NCBI GenBank assembly: GCA_017475005.1
Contig: JAFVGI010000064.1
Coordinates: 1-49,371, forward strand
Source of the DNA: Prevotella sp.
Lineage (GTDB): Bacteria; Bacteroidota; Bacteroidia; Bacteroidales; Bacteroidaceae
Reading direction: 5' to 3'
Length of the DNA stretch: 49,371 nt
Under the pieces are notes generated by a model. It was given only the letters and a program-made list of their open reading frames with translations. It was not told the DNA's origin and did not search any database. The position numbers were made by a program, and so were the translations under genes. Below are positions 33,195 to 41,846 of this stretch, one piece after another; the stretch's first letter is position 1, and every line of letters starts with the position of its first letter.

Positions 33195-34183
33195 CTGAGT
33201 TTCAGCATTTTGTTAATTGGTTTTACTGCTTCTTTTGCTATTTCTTCGCTTACAGTCACCTCTGGTGCTCCGTAGAGAAGACAGTTACGCAGTTTCTTGA
33301 GGGTATTCATCTTCATATACTGACACTCATTGCATCCGCAAGATGTTGCCCCTTCAGAAATCTCCGGTGGAACGGGTATGAATGTACAGTCAGGACACAT
33401 CCTTTTCAGTTCGTGCATGATGCCAGCCTCTGTTGCTACGATGAAGGTTGGAGGAGCCAAAAGCTTTACGCTATTTTCCTTTCTCACATGCTTTGCATAG
33501 CGTATCATGTCGGCTGTAGAGCCCTTCACGTCCGCCATAGCAAGCACAGGAGCCTTACACTCCAGATGTGCCATAACAATGGCTTCAGGATGTTCTGCTT
33601 TCAGTTTTGCTATTGCTTCAACAGAGAAACGCTCATGAACATGACAGCCACCATTCCACAACTCCATATTTCGTCCTGTTACGGAATTGATATATGCTCC
33701 AAGGTTATAGTCGGGACCGAAAAGAATCTTTGCATCCTTGGGCAGCTGATCCACTACCTTCTTGGCATTGCCGCTTGTCACAACAACATCGGTAAGGGCC
33801 TTTGTAGCAGCAGTAGTATTGACATACTGCACCACGAGATGGTCAGGATGTTCCTCTTTCCATTTGCGCAAATCCTCAGCATTACAGCTGTCTGCAAGAG
33901 AGCATCCGGCATCAGGATCGGGTACCAGCACCTTCTTATCAGGTGAGAGAAGTTTGCAGGTCTCGGCCATGAAGTGTACACCACACATCACAATGATATC
34001 TGCATTTGTTGCAGCCGCTTGGCGTGCAAGGGCCAGAGAATCACCTACAAAGTCTGCACACTCCTGTATGTCGCCAGTAGTATAATAGTGCGCAAGTATT
34101 ACTGCATTCTTCTCCTCGCACAACTCGCGTATCTCCGTTTGGAGTTCCTTTATGCGCTGCGGGGTTAGCTGTGTTTCGTTCAT
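33191..34183 (-). CDS. nadA: Quinolinate synthase A
   Basis: 330 residues from ATG 34183 (MNETQLTPQRIKELQTEI); the longer frame from TTG 34240 runs across the promoter. NadA condenses iminoaspartate and dihydroxyacetone phosphate to quinolinate for NAD synthesis. The [4Fe-4S] cysteines are in VMCGVHFMAET (Cys67), LECKAPVLAMAD and SCGCNECQYMKM. It is the first gene of the long minus-strand run that reaches the Y-family polymerase. No nadB or nadC is visible here. Confidence 0.96.
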   Translation of the reverse strand: MNETQLTPQRIKELQTEIRELCEEKNAVILAHYYTTGDIQECADFVGDSLALARQAAATNADIIVMCGVHFMAETCKLLSPDKKVLVPDPDAGCSLADSCNAEDLRKWKEEHPDHLVVQYVNTTAATKALTDVVVTSGNAKKVVDQLPKDAKILFGPDYNLGAYINSVTGRNMELWNGGCHVHERFSVEAIAKLKAEHPEAIVMAHLECKAPVLAMADVKGSTADMIRYAKHVRKENSVKLLAPPTFIVATEAGIMHELKRMCPDCTFIPVPPEISEGATSCGCNECQYMKMNTLKKLRNCLLYGAPEVTVSEEIAKEAVKPINKMLKLS

Positions 34184-34210
34184 ATTTTTAGGGTAAATTT
34201 TTTTCGCGTG

Positions 34211-34242
34211 CAAAGTTATAAAAAAATGAGGACAGAACAAAA
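34211..34242 (-). promoter_or_regulatory. nadA promoter (TTTTG, 19 bp, TAACTTTG)
   Basis: On the minus strand TTTTG at 34242-34238 and TAACTTTG at 34218-34211 are 19 bp apart. The leader to the ATG at 34183 would be about 20 bases. Confidence 0.82.
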
Positions 34243-34410
34243 TAAATTTATTTATTTTTTATGTCGAGTGCCCGTAAGTACGCGATTTCTATCGTAAAGT
34301 TACAAAAAAATGAGCGAAGTACAAATGAAAATTAGGTTTTTCTTTTTTTATTTTGAGTGCAAAGCAATTTCTTTATATGCCCAAGTTACATTTTTTTTCG
34401 TCGAGAGCGG
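34212..34410. repeat. Degenerate tandem repeat of about 85 bp upstream of nadA
   Basis: Copies begin near 34212, 34296 and 34382 (last one partial). Copies one and two share AAAGTTAnAAAAAAATGAG, then a T-rich block ending GAGTGC, then GCnATTTCT. Each copy begins with the reverse complement of a TAACTTT promoter element; only the copy nearest nadA keeps the full TAACTTTG. Confidence 0.55.
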
Positions 34411-34430
34411 AAACTTTTTCCCTAACTAGC

Positions 34431-34462
34431 GAAAAATTGTTCCGTCCCTTACGGAATTTTTC
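34431..34462. terminator. Terminator-like hairpin in the nadA upstream region
   Basis: Arms GAAAAA and TTCCGT pair with ACGGAA and TTTTTC around a CCCTT loop, with a 3-base bulge. A/T runs on both sides would allow either direction. No gene is clearly associated. The surrounding stretch 34463-34634 is A/T-rich and shows nothing else that I can name. Confidence 0.4.
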
Positions 34463-34634
34463 CTGTATATGGTAAAGTATTCTATCTTCGGTAGGATATT
34501 TTTATTAAAAAGTATCATTTTGTATTGTGCATAGATTAATGTATATTTATTTATCGAGTGCGGGTTATATTGTGTTAACAAGGGTTAATGGAAGAGGCGA
34601 GGTGTTAAAAACATTTATCATTTTGTGCGGATTA

Positions 34635-34665
34635 TTGCAAAAACAGGCAGAAAACCATACCTTTG
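34635..34665 (+). promoter_or_regulatory. Promoter of the three-linker RNA (TTG, 20 bp, TACCTTTG)
   Basis: TTG at 34635-34637 and a perfect TACCTTTG at 34658-34665 are 20 bp apart, with no open reading frame downstream. Confidence 0.8.
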
Positions 34666-34671
34666 CACCCG

Positions 34672-34880
34672 CTATGTGATTTATTCACTATGCAAGGTGA
34701 TGATAAAAGTTTTTTTGTTCAATGATTGTTTTTATCTGTGAAGGTAGAGACTTTCAGGCTGAAAGTTTAAGTCTGTGAAGGCATTTACTTTTGGTTAATG
34801 TTAAATTAAAAGTTTATTCAGTTATTTGCCTGTGAAGGCACTTTTTATCCCCTATGGAGTTAATCATAGGGGATTTTTTT
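34672..34880 (+). ncRNA. Probable structured non-coding RNA with three UGUGAAGG linkers
   Basis: A unit of about 205 bases has a good promoter and a perfect terminator but no plausible reading frame. The nonamer CTGTGAAGG occurs at 34736-34744, 34773-34781 and 34830-34838. Each copy sits in a gap between hairpins: a GATAAAA/TTTTATC stem before the first, ACTTTCA-GGC-TGAAAGT (34750-34766) between the first and second, an ACTTTT/AAAAGT stem (34787-34813) between the second and third, and the terminator hairpin after the third. Identity is open: it may be a known Bacteroidales RNA family or 6S RNA, or new. The 5' and 3' ends do not pair as a 6S rod would need. Confidence 0.7.
34847..34880 (+). 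terminator. Terminator of the three-linker RNA
   Basis: A perfect 10-bp stem (34847-34856 with 34865-34874), an 8-base loop and a run of T residues to 34880. Confidence 0.95.
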
Positions 34881-34919
34881 GTGTGATATCATAGATAAAG
34901 TGAAAAAAATCAAGTTTTT

Positions 34920-34951
34920 CTTGCATTTTTCACGACTTAATTGTACCTTTG
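34920..34951 (+). promoter_or_regulatory. ssrA promoter (CTTG, 20 bp, TACCTTTG)
   Basis: CTTG at 34920-34923 and TACCTTTG at 34944-34951 are 20 bp apart, about 44 bases upstream of the mature tmRNA 5' end. Confidence 0.82.
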
Positions 34952-34995
34952 CACACGCAATTTAAAAAAGCCCTCATTAAGGGGCGCACTATTTT

Positions 34996-35393
34996 GGGGT
35001 TGACTGGATTTGACAGCGGGCCGGGATGGTGCGTAAGCATGCGGAGTCAAGGCTGTGTCCTCCATAATCACGTCGGCCGACAATTTAATTGGCGAAACAC
35101 GTTACGCTCTCGCTGCCTAGACCGAAGTATAGTAGGTCTGCTTAATTTCCGTGCAAGGCATGGAAACGGGACATCGCTCAGAGCCCTACTTCCTGAGGCT
35201 TAACTGGTTATAGCGGTGCAGAAATATCGGGAATAGCACAGGTAGAGCCTCGATGGCTGTGCGAAACTTTAGAGGATAAGGCAATGCTTGGTGGTCCGGG
35301 TCTTGGTATTGCACGAAAATGAAGTCCGGAATAAGCATGTAGAAAGCGTACGGTCACACCGTTTGGACGGGAGTTCGATTCTCCCCAGCTCCA
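34996..35393 (+). ncRNA. ssrA: Transfer-messenger RNA (tmRNA)
   Basis: 398 bases. The 5' GGGGTTG pairs with CAGCTCC at 35386-35392 as the tRNA-like acceptor stem, and the T arm GGGAG-TTCGATT-CTCCC lies just before it. The tag frame starts with GGC at 35091 and reads GETRYALAA, ending with TAG at 35118-35120. tmRNA rescues stalled ribosomes and tags the nascent protein for proteolysis. The CCA end is not encoded: CTA follows the discriminator A35393 and must be replaced by CCA addition. No terminator follows the 3' end; the next gene starts 3 bases on. Confidence 0.97.
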
Positions 35394-35395
35394 CT

Positions 35396-36913
35396 ATGTT
35401 TTTGACTTCTATAGCGCGGTTAGGATTCATTTCGCGTCAGAAAACCTTAGAGCGGCACTTCTATGATCCAGAAATGCTGCAAAGGGAGACTTTTAACCAT
35501 TTGGTGACTAAGGCAAAGGATACTCTTTTTGGCCAGGAGTACGACTATGAGCATATCTTTCACTATGAAATATTCAGAAAGCATGTGCCAGTAAGCACCT
35601 ATGATGACCTCAAGGGCTATATTGACAGAATGCGTCACGGAGAGTGTGACATATTGTGGCCAGGACAAGTAAAATGGTATGCAAAATCTTCGGGTACGAC
35701 GAATGATAAGTCAAAGTTCATCCCTGTTTCTACGGATGGCCTAAAGCGAATACACTATGCAGGAGGCACTGATGTAGTAGCCTTCTACCTGCAGAATAAT
35801 CGTAAGTCAAAGTTGTTTGATGGCAGAGCCTTGATATTGGGAGGTTCTCATGCCCCTAACTATAGTCTTCCCAACTCGTTGGTTGGTGACCTGTCGGCAA
35901 TACTTATAGAGAATATAAATCCATTGGTGAACTTGATAAGGGTGCCAGACAAAAGGACTGCTCTGATAGCTGATTTTGAAAAAAAGCGCGAAAACATCGC
36001 ACGACAATGCTTGAAAGCCAACATAACAAACCTCAGTGGTGTGCCATCATGGATGATGTCGGTACTTTTGAGGGTGATAGAGCTTTCTGGCAAACGCTAT
36101 CTTCGTGATGTGTGGCCCAATCTGGAGGTATTCTTTCATGGAGGTATAGCATTTACACCTTATCGCAGGGCATACGAAAAACTCATTTTGAAGGAAGATA
36201 TGCATTATATGGAAACCTATAATGCTTCAGAAGGATTCTTTGGCATACAAAATGATCCTGCATCATCTTCTATGCTCCTGATGCTTGATTATGATGTATT
36301 TTATGAGTTTGCTCCGATGGATACCATAGATGACGAAGGGAAACTGACAAATCCTGATGCTGTAGTTCCAATAGAAGGAGTTGAGGTAGGAAAGAACTAC
36401 GCCATGATAATATCCACTTCATGTGGTTTGTGGCGTTATATGATAGGTGATACAGTTAGGTTTACTTCGGTGAGACCGTATAAATTTGTCATTACTGGTC
36501 GTACGAAAAGCTTTATAAATGCCTTTGGAGAGGAACTTATCGTTGACAATGCGGAGAGAGGACTGCAATATGCCTGTGAGAAGACAGGAGCAGAGATAAA
36601 TGAATATACTGCAGCACCAGTATTCAGGTCTGAGGGGGTGATACCACATCATCAATGGCTTATAGAATTCTCCAAAGAGCCTGATAACTTGGAGGATTTT
36701 GCCAATATACTGGACAGTAAGTTGCAAGAACTGAATAGTGACTATGAGGCGAAACGCTTCAAGGATATCAATATGATCAGGCTGCAAATAGTAAAGGCTC
36801 GTCCTGGACAGTTCACAGAATGGCTTGCATCAAAGGGAAAACTTGGTGGCCAGAATAAGGTTCCTAGGTTGTGTAATAGTCGTCAGCATATTGATGAGTT
36901 ATTAAAGGTATGA
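35396..36913 (+). CDS. GH3 auxin-responsive-promoter family protein (acyl-acid-amido synthetase fold)
   Basis: 505 residues from ATG 35396 (MFLTSIARLGFISRQKTLERHF); any earlier start would lie inside tmRNA. The adenylate-forming fold is marked by YAKSSGTTNDKSKFIPVS near residue 92, METYNASEGFFGIQ near 270, and GDTVRFTS with ITGRTKSFINAFGEEL near 350-385. Plant relatives join amino acids to hormones; the bacterial substrate is unknown. No promoter, leader or ribosome-binding site exists apart from tmRNA, so the gene depends on transcription through ssrA. Its TGA overlaps the next ATG (ATGA at 36910). Confidence 0.9.
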   Translation: MFLTSIARLGFISRQKTLERHFYDPEMLQRETFNHLVTKAKDTLFGQEYDYEHIFHYEIFRKHVPVSTYDDLKGYIDRMRHGECDILWPGQVKWYAKSSGTTNDKSKFIPVSTDGLKRIHYAGGTDVVAFYLQNNRKSKLFDGRALILGGSHAPNYSLPNSLVGDLSAILIENINPLVNLIRVPDKRTALIADFEKKRENIARQCLKANITNLSGVPSWMMSVLLRVIELSGKRYLRDVWPNLEVFFHGGIAFTPYRRAYEKLILKEDMHYMETYNASEGFFGIQNDPASSSMLLMLDYDVFYEFAPMDTIDDEGKLTNPDAVVPIEGVEVGKNYAMIISTSCGLWRYMIGDTVRFTSVRPYKFVITGRTKSFINAFGEELIVDNAERGLQYACEKTGAEINEYTAAPVFRSEGVIPHHQWLIEFSKEPDNLEDFANILDSKLQELNSDYEAKRFKDINMIRLQIVKARPGQFTEWLASKGKLGGQNKVPRLCNSRQHIDELLKV

Positions 36914-38910
36914 AAAAACTATTATTTCTCATAATAATCTCTACTGCAACTCTGCTACTCGTACAGAGCTGTGCTCGTATGGGAGCCCCTGATGGTGGAT
37001 GGTATGACGAAACTCCTCCAAGGGTGGTTGGCGCTATTCCTGCAGACAAAGCTCTGAATGTTGATAATGGTAAAGTACGCATTTATTTCAGCGAGTTTGT
37101 GAAGATAGAGAATATTCAGGAAAAAGTGGTGATTTCTCCTCCACAAATAGAATCTCCGGAAATAAAGGCACATGGAAAATATGTGGAAGTGAAGTTGAAA
37201 GACAGCTTGAAGTCACACATGACTTATACCATAGACTTCTCAGATGCAATATCAGATAATAATGAAGGAAATCCTTTAGGCAGCTATACTTACAGTTTTT
37301 CTACGGATTCACTCATAGATACATTAGAGGTGTCTGGATATGTTTTAGCTGCTGAAAATCTGGAACCAATAAAAGGAATCTTGGTAGGCCTTTACCCTGT
37401 TGATTCAACAGAAGTGAAGAAAGACTCTTGCAAAAATGATTCTCTGCCTCCTTTCTTGAGAGTTTCGCGTTCAGATTCAAGGGGAAGGTTTGTTATTCGT
37501 GGAGTAGCACCAGGTCGATATACGGTTGGAGCTCTACAGGATGTAGATGGAGACTATAGGTTTACCAATAGGGGAGAGATGATGGCATTCTCACATGATG
37601 TTATCTCACCTTCTGCGTATGGAGATTTTCGTCAAGATACGGTTTGGGCTGATGCTGTGCATGTAAAAGATATAATAAAAGTACCTTATACCCATTTCGT
37701 GCCAGACAATGTTGTATTGCGTTCTTTTGAACATATCTCAACAGACAGATATTTCGTAAAAAGTGAAAGGAAAGATGCAGATAATTTCACTTTATTCTTC
37801 ACGGCACCATGTGCGAAAGAACCTCTTCCTCAACTGAAAGGGCTGAATTTTGATTCAGAGAATGCCTTTATTATAGAATCTTCTGCAAAGGCTGACACCA
37901 TAACATATTGGTTGAAGGATACAGCATTGGTGAATATGGATACTTTGCGAATAGAGATGAAAACATTCATCACAGATACCTTGGGAATGTTGTCTCCAAG
38001 CACTGATACTCTTGAAATTCTTGCTAAAACACCTTATGCAAAGCGTATGAAGGCAGAGCAAAAGAAAAAAGAGGAGTGGAAGGAAAAGATAGAGAAGAAG
38101 ATAAAGAAACAGGAAAAATGGGCGAGAGAACATCCTGACGAGCCTACAGAGGAGATAGATACTATTATGCCTGTACCAAAATTGGAGGTAAAATATGATG
38201 TTCCGTCATCTTTGGCGCCGGATAAGTATTTGAAGATAAGTTTTCCTAAACCGTTAGAGAAATTTGATTCTGCAGCAATTCACCTGTATGTTGAACAAGA
38301 TTCTTTATGGTATCGTTCACCATTCACTCTTGAGAAAACAAATGACAGAGAGTGGGAGATATATGCTGACTGGATATATGGTGCAGAGTACTCGTTTGAG
38401 ATAGACACTCTTGCTTTCGAAGATATCTACGGACAAAAGTCTGCACCTTACAAAACAGGTTTCAAGGTAGCTACATTGGAATCTTTTGCTTCGTTATTTG
38501 TAAATGTAAGTGGGGTTTCTACAGAGGGAGATATTATTGTTCAGATGATTGATAAGGGCGACAAGCCTGTTAGGTCTGCTGTAGTGCAGAGTGGGACTGC
38601 AGAATTCTATTATGTGCAGCCAGGCGTTTATTATCTGAGAGCAATAATTGATAGAAACAAAAACGGGAAATGGGATACAGGAGAATATTTTGAGGATCTA
38701 CAGCCCGAAGAAGTATATTACAACCATGAGCCTATAGAGTGTAAGGCAAAATGGGATCTTACACGAGATTGGAATCTTACGGCATTGCCATTATACAAAC
38801 AAAAGCCTTTAGAGATAACAAAACAGCGTGCAGATAAAGAAAAAACAATACAACACAGAAATGCTCAACGTGCAGCGGAAAAAGGGATACCCGAACCTGT
38901 ACAGAAGTAA
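36910..38910 (+). CDS. Ig-like domain lipoprotein
   Basis: 666 residues. The lipoprotein signal is MKKLLFLIIISTATLLLVQSC (Cys21). It is followed by a bacterial Ig-like (Big_5-type) domain: PPRVVGAIPADKALNV, VRIYFSEFVKIENI, HMTYTIDFSDAISDNNEGNPL. A carboxypeptidase-regulatory-like segment is near 135-215 (GRFVIRGVAPGRYTVGALQDVDGDYRF). A lysine/glutamate-rich coiled stretch is near 375-410. Such proteins are conserved in Bacteroidales and sit at the outer membrane, with unknown function. It is translationally coupled to the GH3 gene. Confidence 0.82.
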   Translation: MKKLLFLIIISTATLLLVQSCARMGAPDGGWYDETPPRVVGAIPADKALNVDNGKVRIYFSEFVKIENIQEKVVISPPQIESPEIKAHGKYVEVKLKDSLKSHMTYTIDFSDAISDNNEGNPLGSYTYSFSTDSLIDTLEVSGYVLAAENLEPIKGILVGLYPVDSTEVKKDSCKNDSLPPFLRVSRSDSRGRFVIRGVAPGRYTVGALQDVDGDYRFTNRGEMMAFSHDVISPSAYGDFRQDTVWADAVHVKDIIKVPYTHFVPDNVVLRSFEHISTDRYFVKSERKDADNFTLFFTAPCAKEPLPQLKGLNFDSENAFIIESSAKADTITYWLKDTALVNMDTLRIEMKTFITDTLGMLSPSTDTLEILAKTPYAKRMKAEQKKKEEWKEKIEKKIKKQEKWAREHPDEPTEEIDTIMPVPKLEVKYDVPSSLAPDKYLKISFPKPLEKFDSAAIHLYVEQDSLWYRSPFTLEKTNDREWEIYADWIYGAEYSFEIDTLAFEDIYGQKSAPYKTGFKVATLESFASLFVNVSGVSTEGDIIVQMIDKGDKPVRSAVVQSGTAEFYYVQPGVYYLRAIIDRNKNGKWDTGEYFEDLQPEEVYYNHEPIECKAKWDLTRDWNLTALPLYKQKPLEITKQRADKEKTIQHRNAQRAAEKGIPEPVQK

Positions 38911-38924
38911 AAACGAATGATAAT

Positions 38925-39689
38925 ATGGTAAAAAGAATCTTTTTATACCTATTTATGATATTGCCACTATGTAATGTGTCAGCACAATGTACTTATGAGA
39001 ATCGTGCATTTAGTGGCAGCGAGGTGATAAATTACAACCTGTATTTTAACTGGAAATTTATATGGATAAAGGCTGGTACAGCAAGCATGATAACACAGCC
39101 TATCGTTTATAATGGCAAAAATGCATACCGTTCAAGTCTGGTGACACGCTCTTCTGCAACAGTGGATAAGTATTTCATGATGCGTGATACCATAATGGCA
39201 TACTTCTCAACAGAACTGACTCCTTTGTATTATCGTAAAGGTGCTCGTGAGGGAAAAAGATACTATGTTGATGAGGTTTGGTATTCATACAATGGAAATA
39301 AGTGTATTACAAACTTGAAACATCTTACTTCTTCAGGAGATACTTATAAGGAGAAATTTGTGTATGACCGTTGTGTGTCAGATATGCTCAATAGTTTCCA
39401 GCGCGTCAGAAATCTTGATCCTTCAGGATGGAAAGAAGGACATGTGGAGAATTTGGATATTGCTGGAGGTGAGAAACTCGTTAATGCAAAGTTGATATAC
39501 AGAGGAAAGAAAGAGGTTAAAGCGGACAATAAGAAGAAATATAATTGTCTTGTATTGTCATATGTTGAAAAAGAAGAAAAAAAGGACAAAGAAATTGTAC
39601 GTTTTTATGTAACAGACGATAATAGACATGTTCCTATTCGTTTGGATATGTTCTTGAGATTTGGTTCTGCAAAAGCTTATTTGAGATAA
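38925..39689 (+). CDS. DUF3108 periplasmic protein
   Basis: 254 residues with a signal peptide (MVKRIFLYLFMILPLCNVSA). The body (GSEVINYNLYFNWKFIWIKAGTASM near 30 and the DMLNSFQRVRNL segment near 150) fits DUF3108, a lipocalin-like beta-barrel family without a known ligand. It starts 14 bases after the Ig-like gene, and its stop abuts the ATG of the S46 peptidase, so the three are one unit. Confidence 0.82.
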   Translation: MVKRIFLYLFMILPLCNVSAQCTYENRAFSGSEVINYNLYFNWKFIWIKAGTASMITQPIVYNGKNAYRSSLVTRSSATVDKYFMMRDTIMAYFSTELTPLYYRKGAREGKRYYVDEVWYSYNGNKCITNLKHLTSSGDTYKEKFVYDRCVSDMLNSFQRVRNLDPSGWKEGHVENLDIAGGEKLVNAKLIYRGKKEVKADNKKKYNCLVLSYVEKEEKKDKEIVRFYVTDDNRHVPIRLDMFLRFGSAKAYLR

Positions 39690-41840
39690 ATGAAAAGAAT
39701 ACTCGTAGTATTAATAGCGTTAAATAATTTTTTCCTCCCTTATATATTGGAGGGTGGAATTCTGCGTGCTGATGAGGGAATGTGGACTTTGTATAACCTT
39801 CCTGATGCTGTATATAAACAAATGAGAGCTGAGGGCTTTATGATGCCAAAGGAGGCTCTATACAATGATCTTACAAATTTTTCTTTACATTCAGAGCATG
39901 CTATGATTCCTACGCTTTCATCGGCAGTAGTGAATTTCTCAGGTTTCTGTACAGGAGAGGTAGTCTCACCAAAAGGACTCGTGCTTACTAACCACCATTG
40001 TGGTTTTGAAGCTATTCGATCACACTCCACAGTGGAGCATGATTATATGAAGGATGGTTTTTATGCAGAATCATACGAACAAGAACTGCCTAATGAGAAT
40101 ATGTTTGTGGCATTTATGAAAAAGCAGGAGGATGTTACAGACAAATTGCGCCAATTAGGTCTTGATAGCATGGATTTTTATAGTAAGGAGGCTCTTATTG
40201 ATTCCCTTGAAGAGGCAATGTCAAGTGAAGTAAAGAAAATAGACTCTACATTCTATGTTGAGATTAATGCTTTCTTTGAAGGAAATTCTTACTATGCTAC
40301 AACATATCAGCGCTATTCCGATGTGCGTCTGGTTTTTGCTCCACCAAAGTCAATGGGCAAATTCGGAGGTGAGACAGATAACTGGATGTGGCCTCGACAG
40401 ACATGTGATGTTTCTGTTTTTCGTATATATGTAGATCCGCTTACTGGTGGACCCGCAGAATATAGTCCGAAGAATGTACCAATGCTCCCTGATAACTGGC
40501 TGTGGGTAAGTACAAACGGATATAAAGAGGGAGATTTTGCAATGGTGATGGGATATCCTGGAAGTACCTCACGCTATCTTAGCAGCTACGGAATAGAGGA
40601 AATGCGTAATTGTATTAATGACCCTCGCCAGCAGGTACGTGGTGTCAAGCAGGAGGTTATGAAGAAACACATGGATGCCTCTGAGGCTGTACGCATAAAG
40701 TATGATAGCAAATATGCACAGAGTGCTAACTATTGGAAAAATGCTATCGGTATGAATAAATGTATCGATTCCATCGGAATAGTTAGGCAGAAACAAGCTA
40801 TGGAAGCCAAACTGACATCATGGGATTCTACAGCATTAAAAAATCTTTATGCAAAGCGTGCTGAAACCATGCGTGCCAACACATTTTTCTCGGAATCGTT
40901 TTCTTATCGTAGTGGTAATGAACTCGCAGTAAGGGCTACTAAATTCTATAGCGGAATGCCTGTTCTTGGAGATTCTACAAAGGTAAAGAAGCAATATCTG
41001 CAGTTTAAAGACAACAGCGACCAATGGGATAGAGATCTTGATATTGAGACGATGGCTGTAATGATTGAGAATTATCGTTCTCATGTTCCAGAAAAGTATA
41101 TTCCTTCTTTTTATAAGCGCATAGATAAGGAATTCCATGGAGATTATCGTGCCTATGTTGAAGCTATATGGGATAATTCGGTATTGATGAAGAAAAATGC
41201 CAAGATTCCGCTTCGTATGACGCGAAAACTGAAGAAGGACCTTGGAATAGATTTCTCTATGTCATTGGTAGAGACTCTTGCTGACTTAAAAATTGTCTTG
41301 GATGATATTAGAGACAGCATTCGGGAGGAAGAAAGAGTACTATGTGCAGAGAAATTGCGTGCAGAGGAGAATATTCCTCATTACAGTGATGCAAACTTCA
41401 CTCTCCGTATGACATATGGACAAGTTGGAGGATATGTTCTCAATGGTGATGATTCTGGATATTTTACGACTGCAAAGTCTATAAGGGAAAAAATGCAGAA
41501 GGGCGGTGATACTCACGATTATTATGTAGAGCCAAGAGTGCGTCAGTTGTTTGAATCTGATGTTTATGGTATCTTGGACGATAGGGTATCTAAAACTCTA
41601 AATATGTGTTTCCTAACGAATAACGATATCACTGGTGGAAATAGTGGCTCTCCAGTTCTTGACAGTCATGGGCATCTTATAGGACTAGCCTTTGATGGTA
41701 ACTGGGATAGTCTTTCCAGCGATATATTCTTTGATGCATCTTTGGCACGTTGTATTAATGTGGACATTCGTTATGTGCTATATATGATGAAGGCGTGGGG
41801 CAACGCCACACGCCTACTTCAAGAGATGGGTATAGAATAA
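39690..41840 (+). CDS. S46-family dipeptidyl-peptidase, probably DPP7-like
   Basis: 716 residues with an N-terminal signal segment. S46 enzymes are periplasmic and release dipeptides for uptake by asaccharolytic or mixed feeders. Landmarks: LSSAVVNFSGFCTGEVVSPKGLVLTNHHCGF with the catalytic His (101-106), NWMWPRQTCDVSVFRIY, and TGGNSGSPVLD with Ser652. The residue that sorts specificity appears as Gly670 in LAFDGNW. From memory, Gly marks DPP7 (hydrophobic P1) and Arg marks DPP11 (Asp/Glu P1), so DPP7 is more likely. It ends 6 bases from the convergent rnr stop. Confidence 0.92.
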   Translation: MKRILVVLIALNNFFLPYILEGGILRADEGMWTLYNLPDAVYKQMRAEGFMMPKEALYNDLTNFSLHSEHAMIPTLSSAVVNFSGFCTGEVVSPKGLVLTNHHCGFEAIRSHSTVEHDYMKDGFYAESYEQELPNENMFVAFMKKQEDVTDKLRQLGLDSMDFYSKEALIDSLEEAMSSEVKKIDSTFYVEINAFFEGNSYYATTYQRYSDVRLVFAPPKSMGKFGGETDNWMWPRQTCDVSVFRIYVDPLTGGPAEYSPKNVPMLPDNWLWVSTNGYKEGDFAMVMGYPGSTSRYLSSYGIEEMRNCINDPRQQVRGVKQEVMKKHMDASEAVRIKYDSKYAQSANYWKNAIGMNKCIDSIGIVRQKQAMEAKLTSWDSTALKNLYAKRAETMRANTFFSESFSYRSGNELAVRATKFYSGMPVLGDSTKVKKQYLQFKDNSDQWDRDLDIETMAVMIENYRSHVPEKYIPSFYKRIDKEFHGDYRAYVEAIWDNSVLMKKNAKIPLRMTRKLKKDLGIDFSMSLVETLADLKIVLDDIRDSIREEERVLCAEKLRAEENIPHYSDANFTLRMTYGQVGGYVLNGDDSGYFTTAKSIREKMQKGGDTHDYYVEPRVRQLFESDVYGILDDRVSKTLNMCFLTNNDITGGNSGSPVLDSHGHLIGLAFDGNWDSLSSDIFFDASLARCINVDIRYVLYMMKAWGNATRLLQEMGIE

Positions 41841-41846
41841 CACTAT

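Noticed and set aside
33149-33946. Plus-strand frame of 265 codons opposite nadA
   Set aside because: NadA on the other strand has all its cysteine motifs. The N-terminus of this frame ([15 protein letters not shown]) is translated repeat.
34949-35203. Open frame of 84 codons over the ssrA promoter and 5' half
   Set aside because: It lies over tmRNA and its product resembles no protein; only the nine-codon tag is translated.
35288-35395. Longer start for the GH3 gene reaching into tmRNA
   Set aside because: These 36 codons translate the 3' part of ssrA. The protein from ATG 35396 already has the normal family N-terminus.
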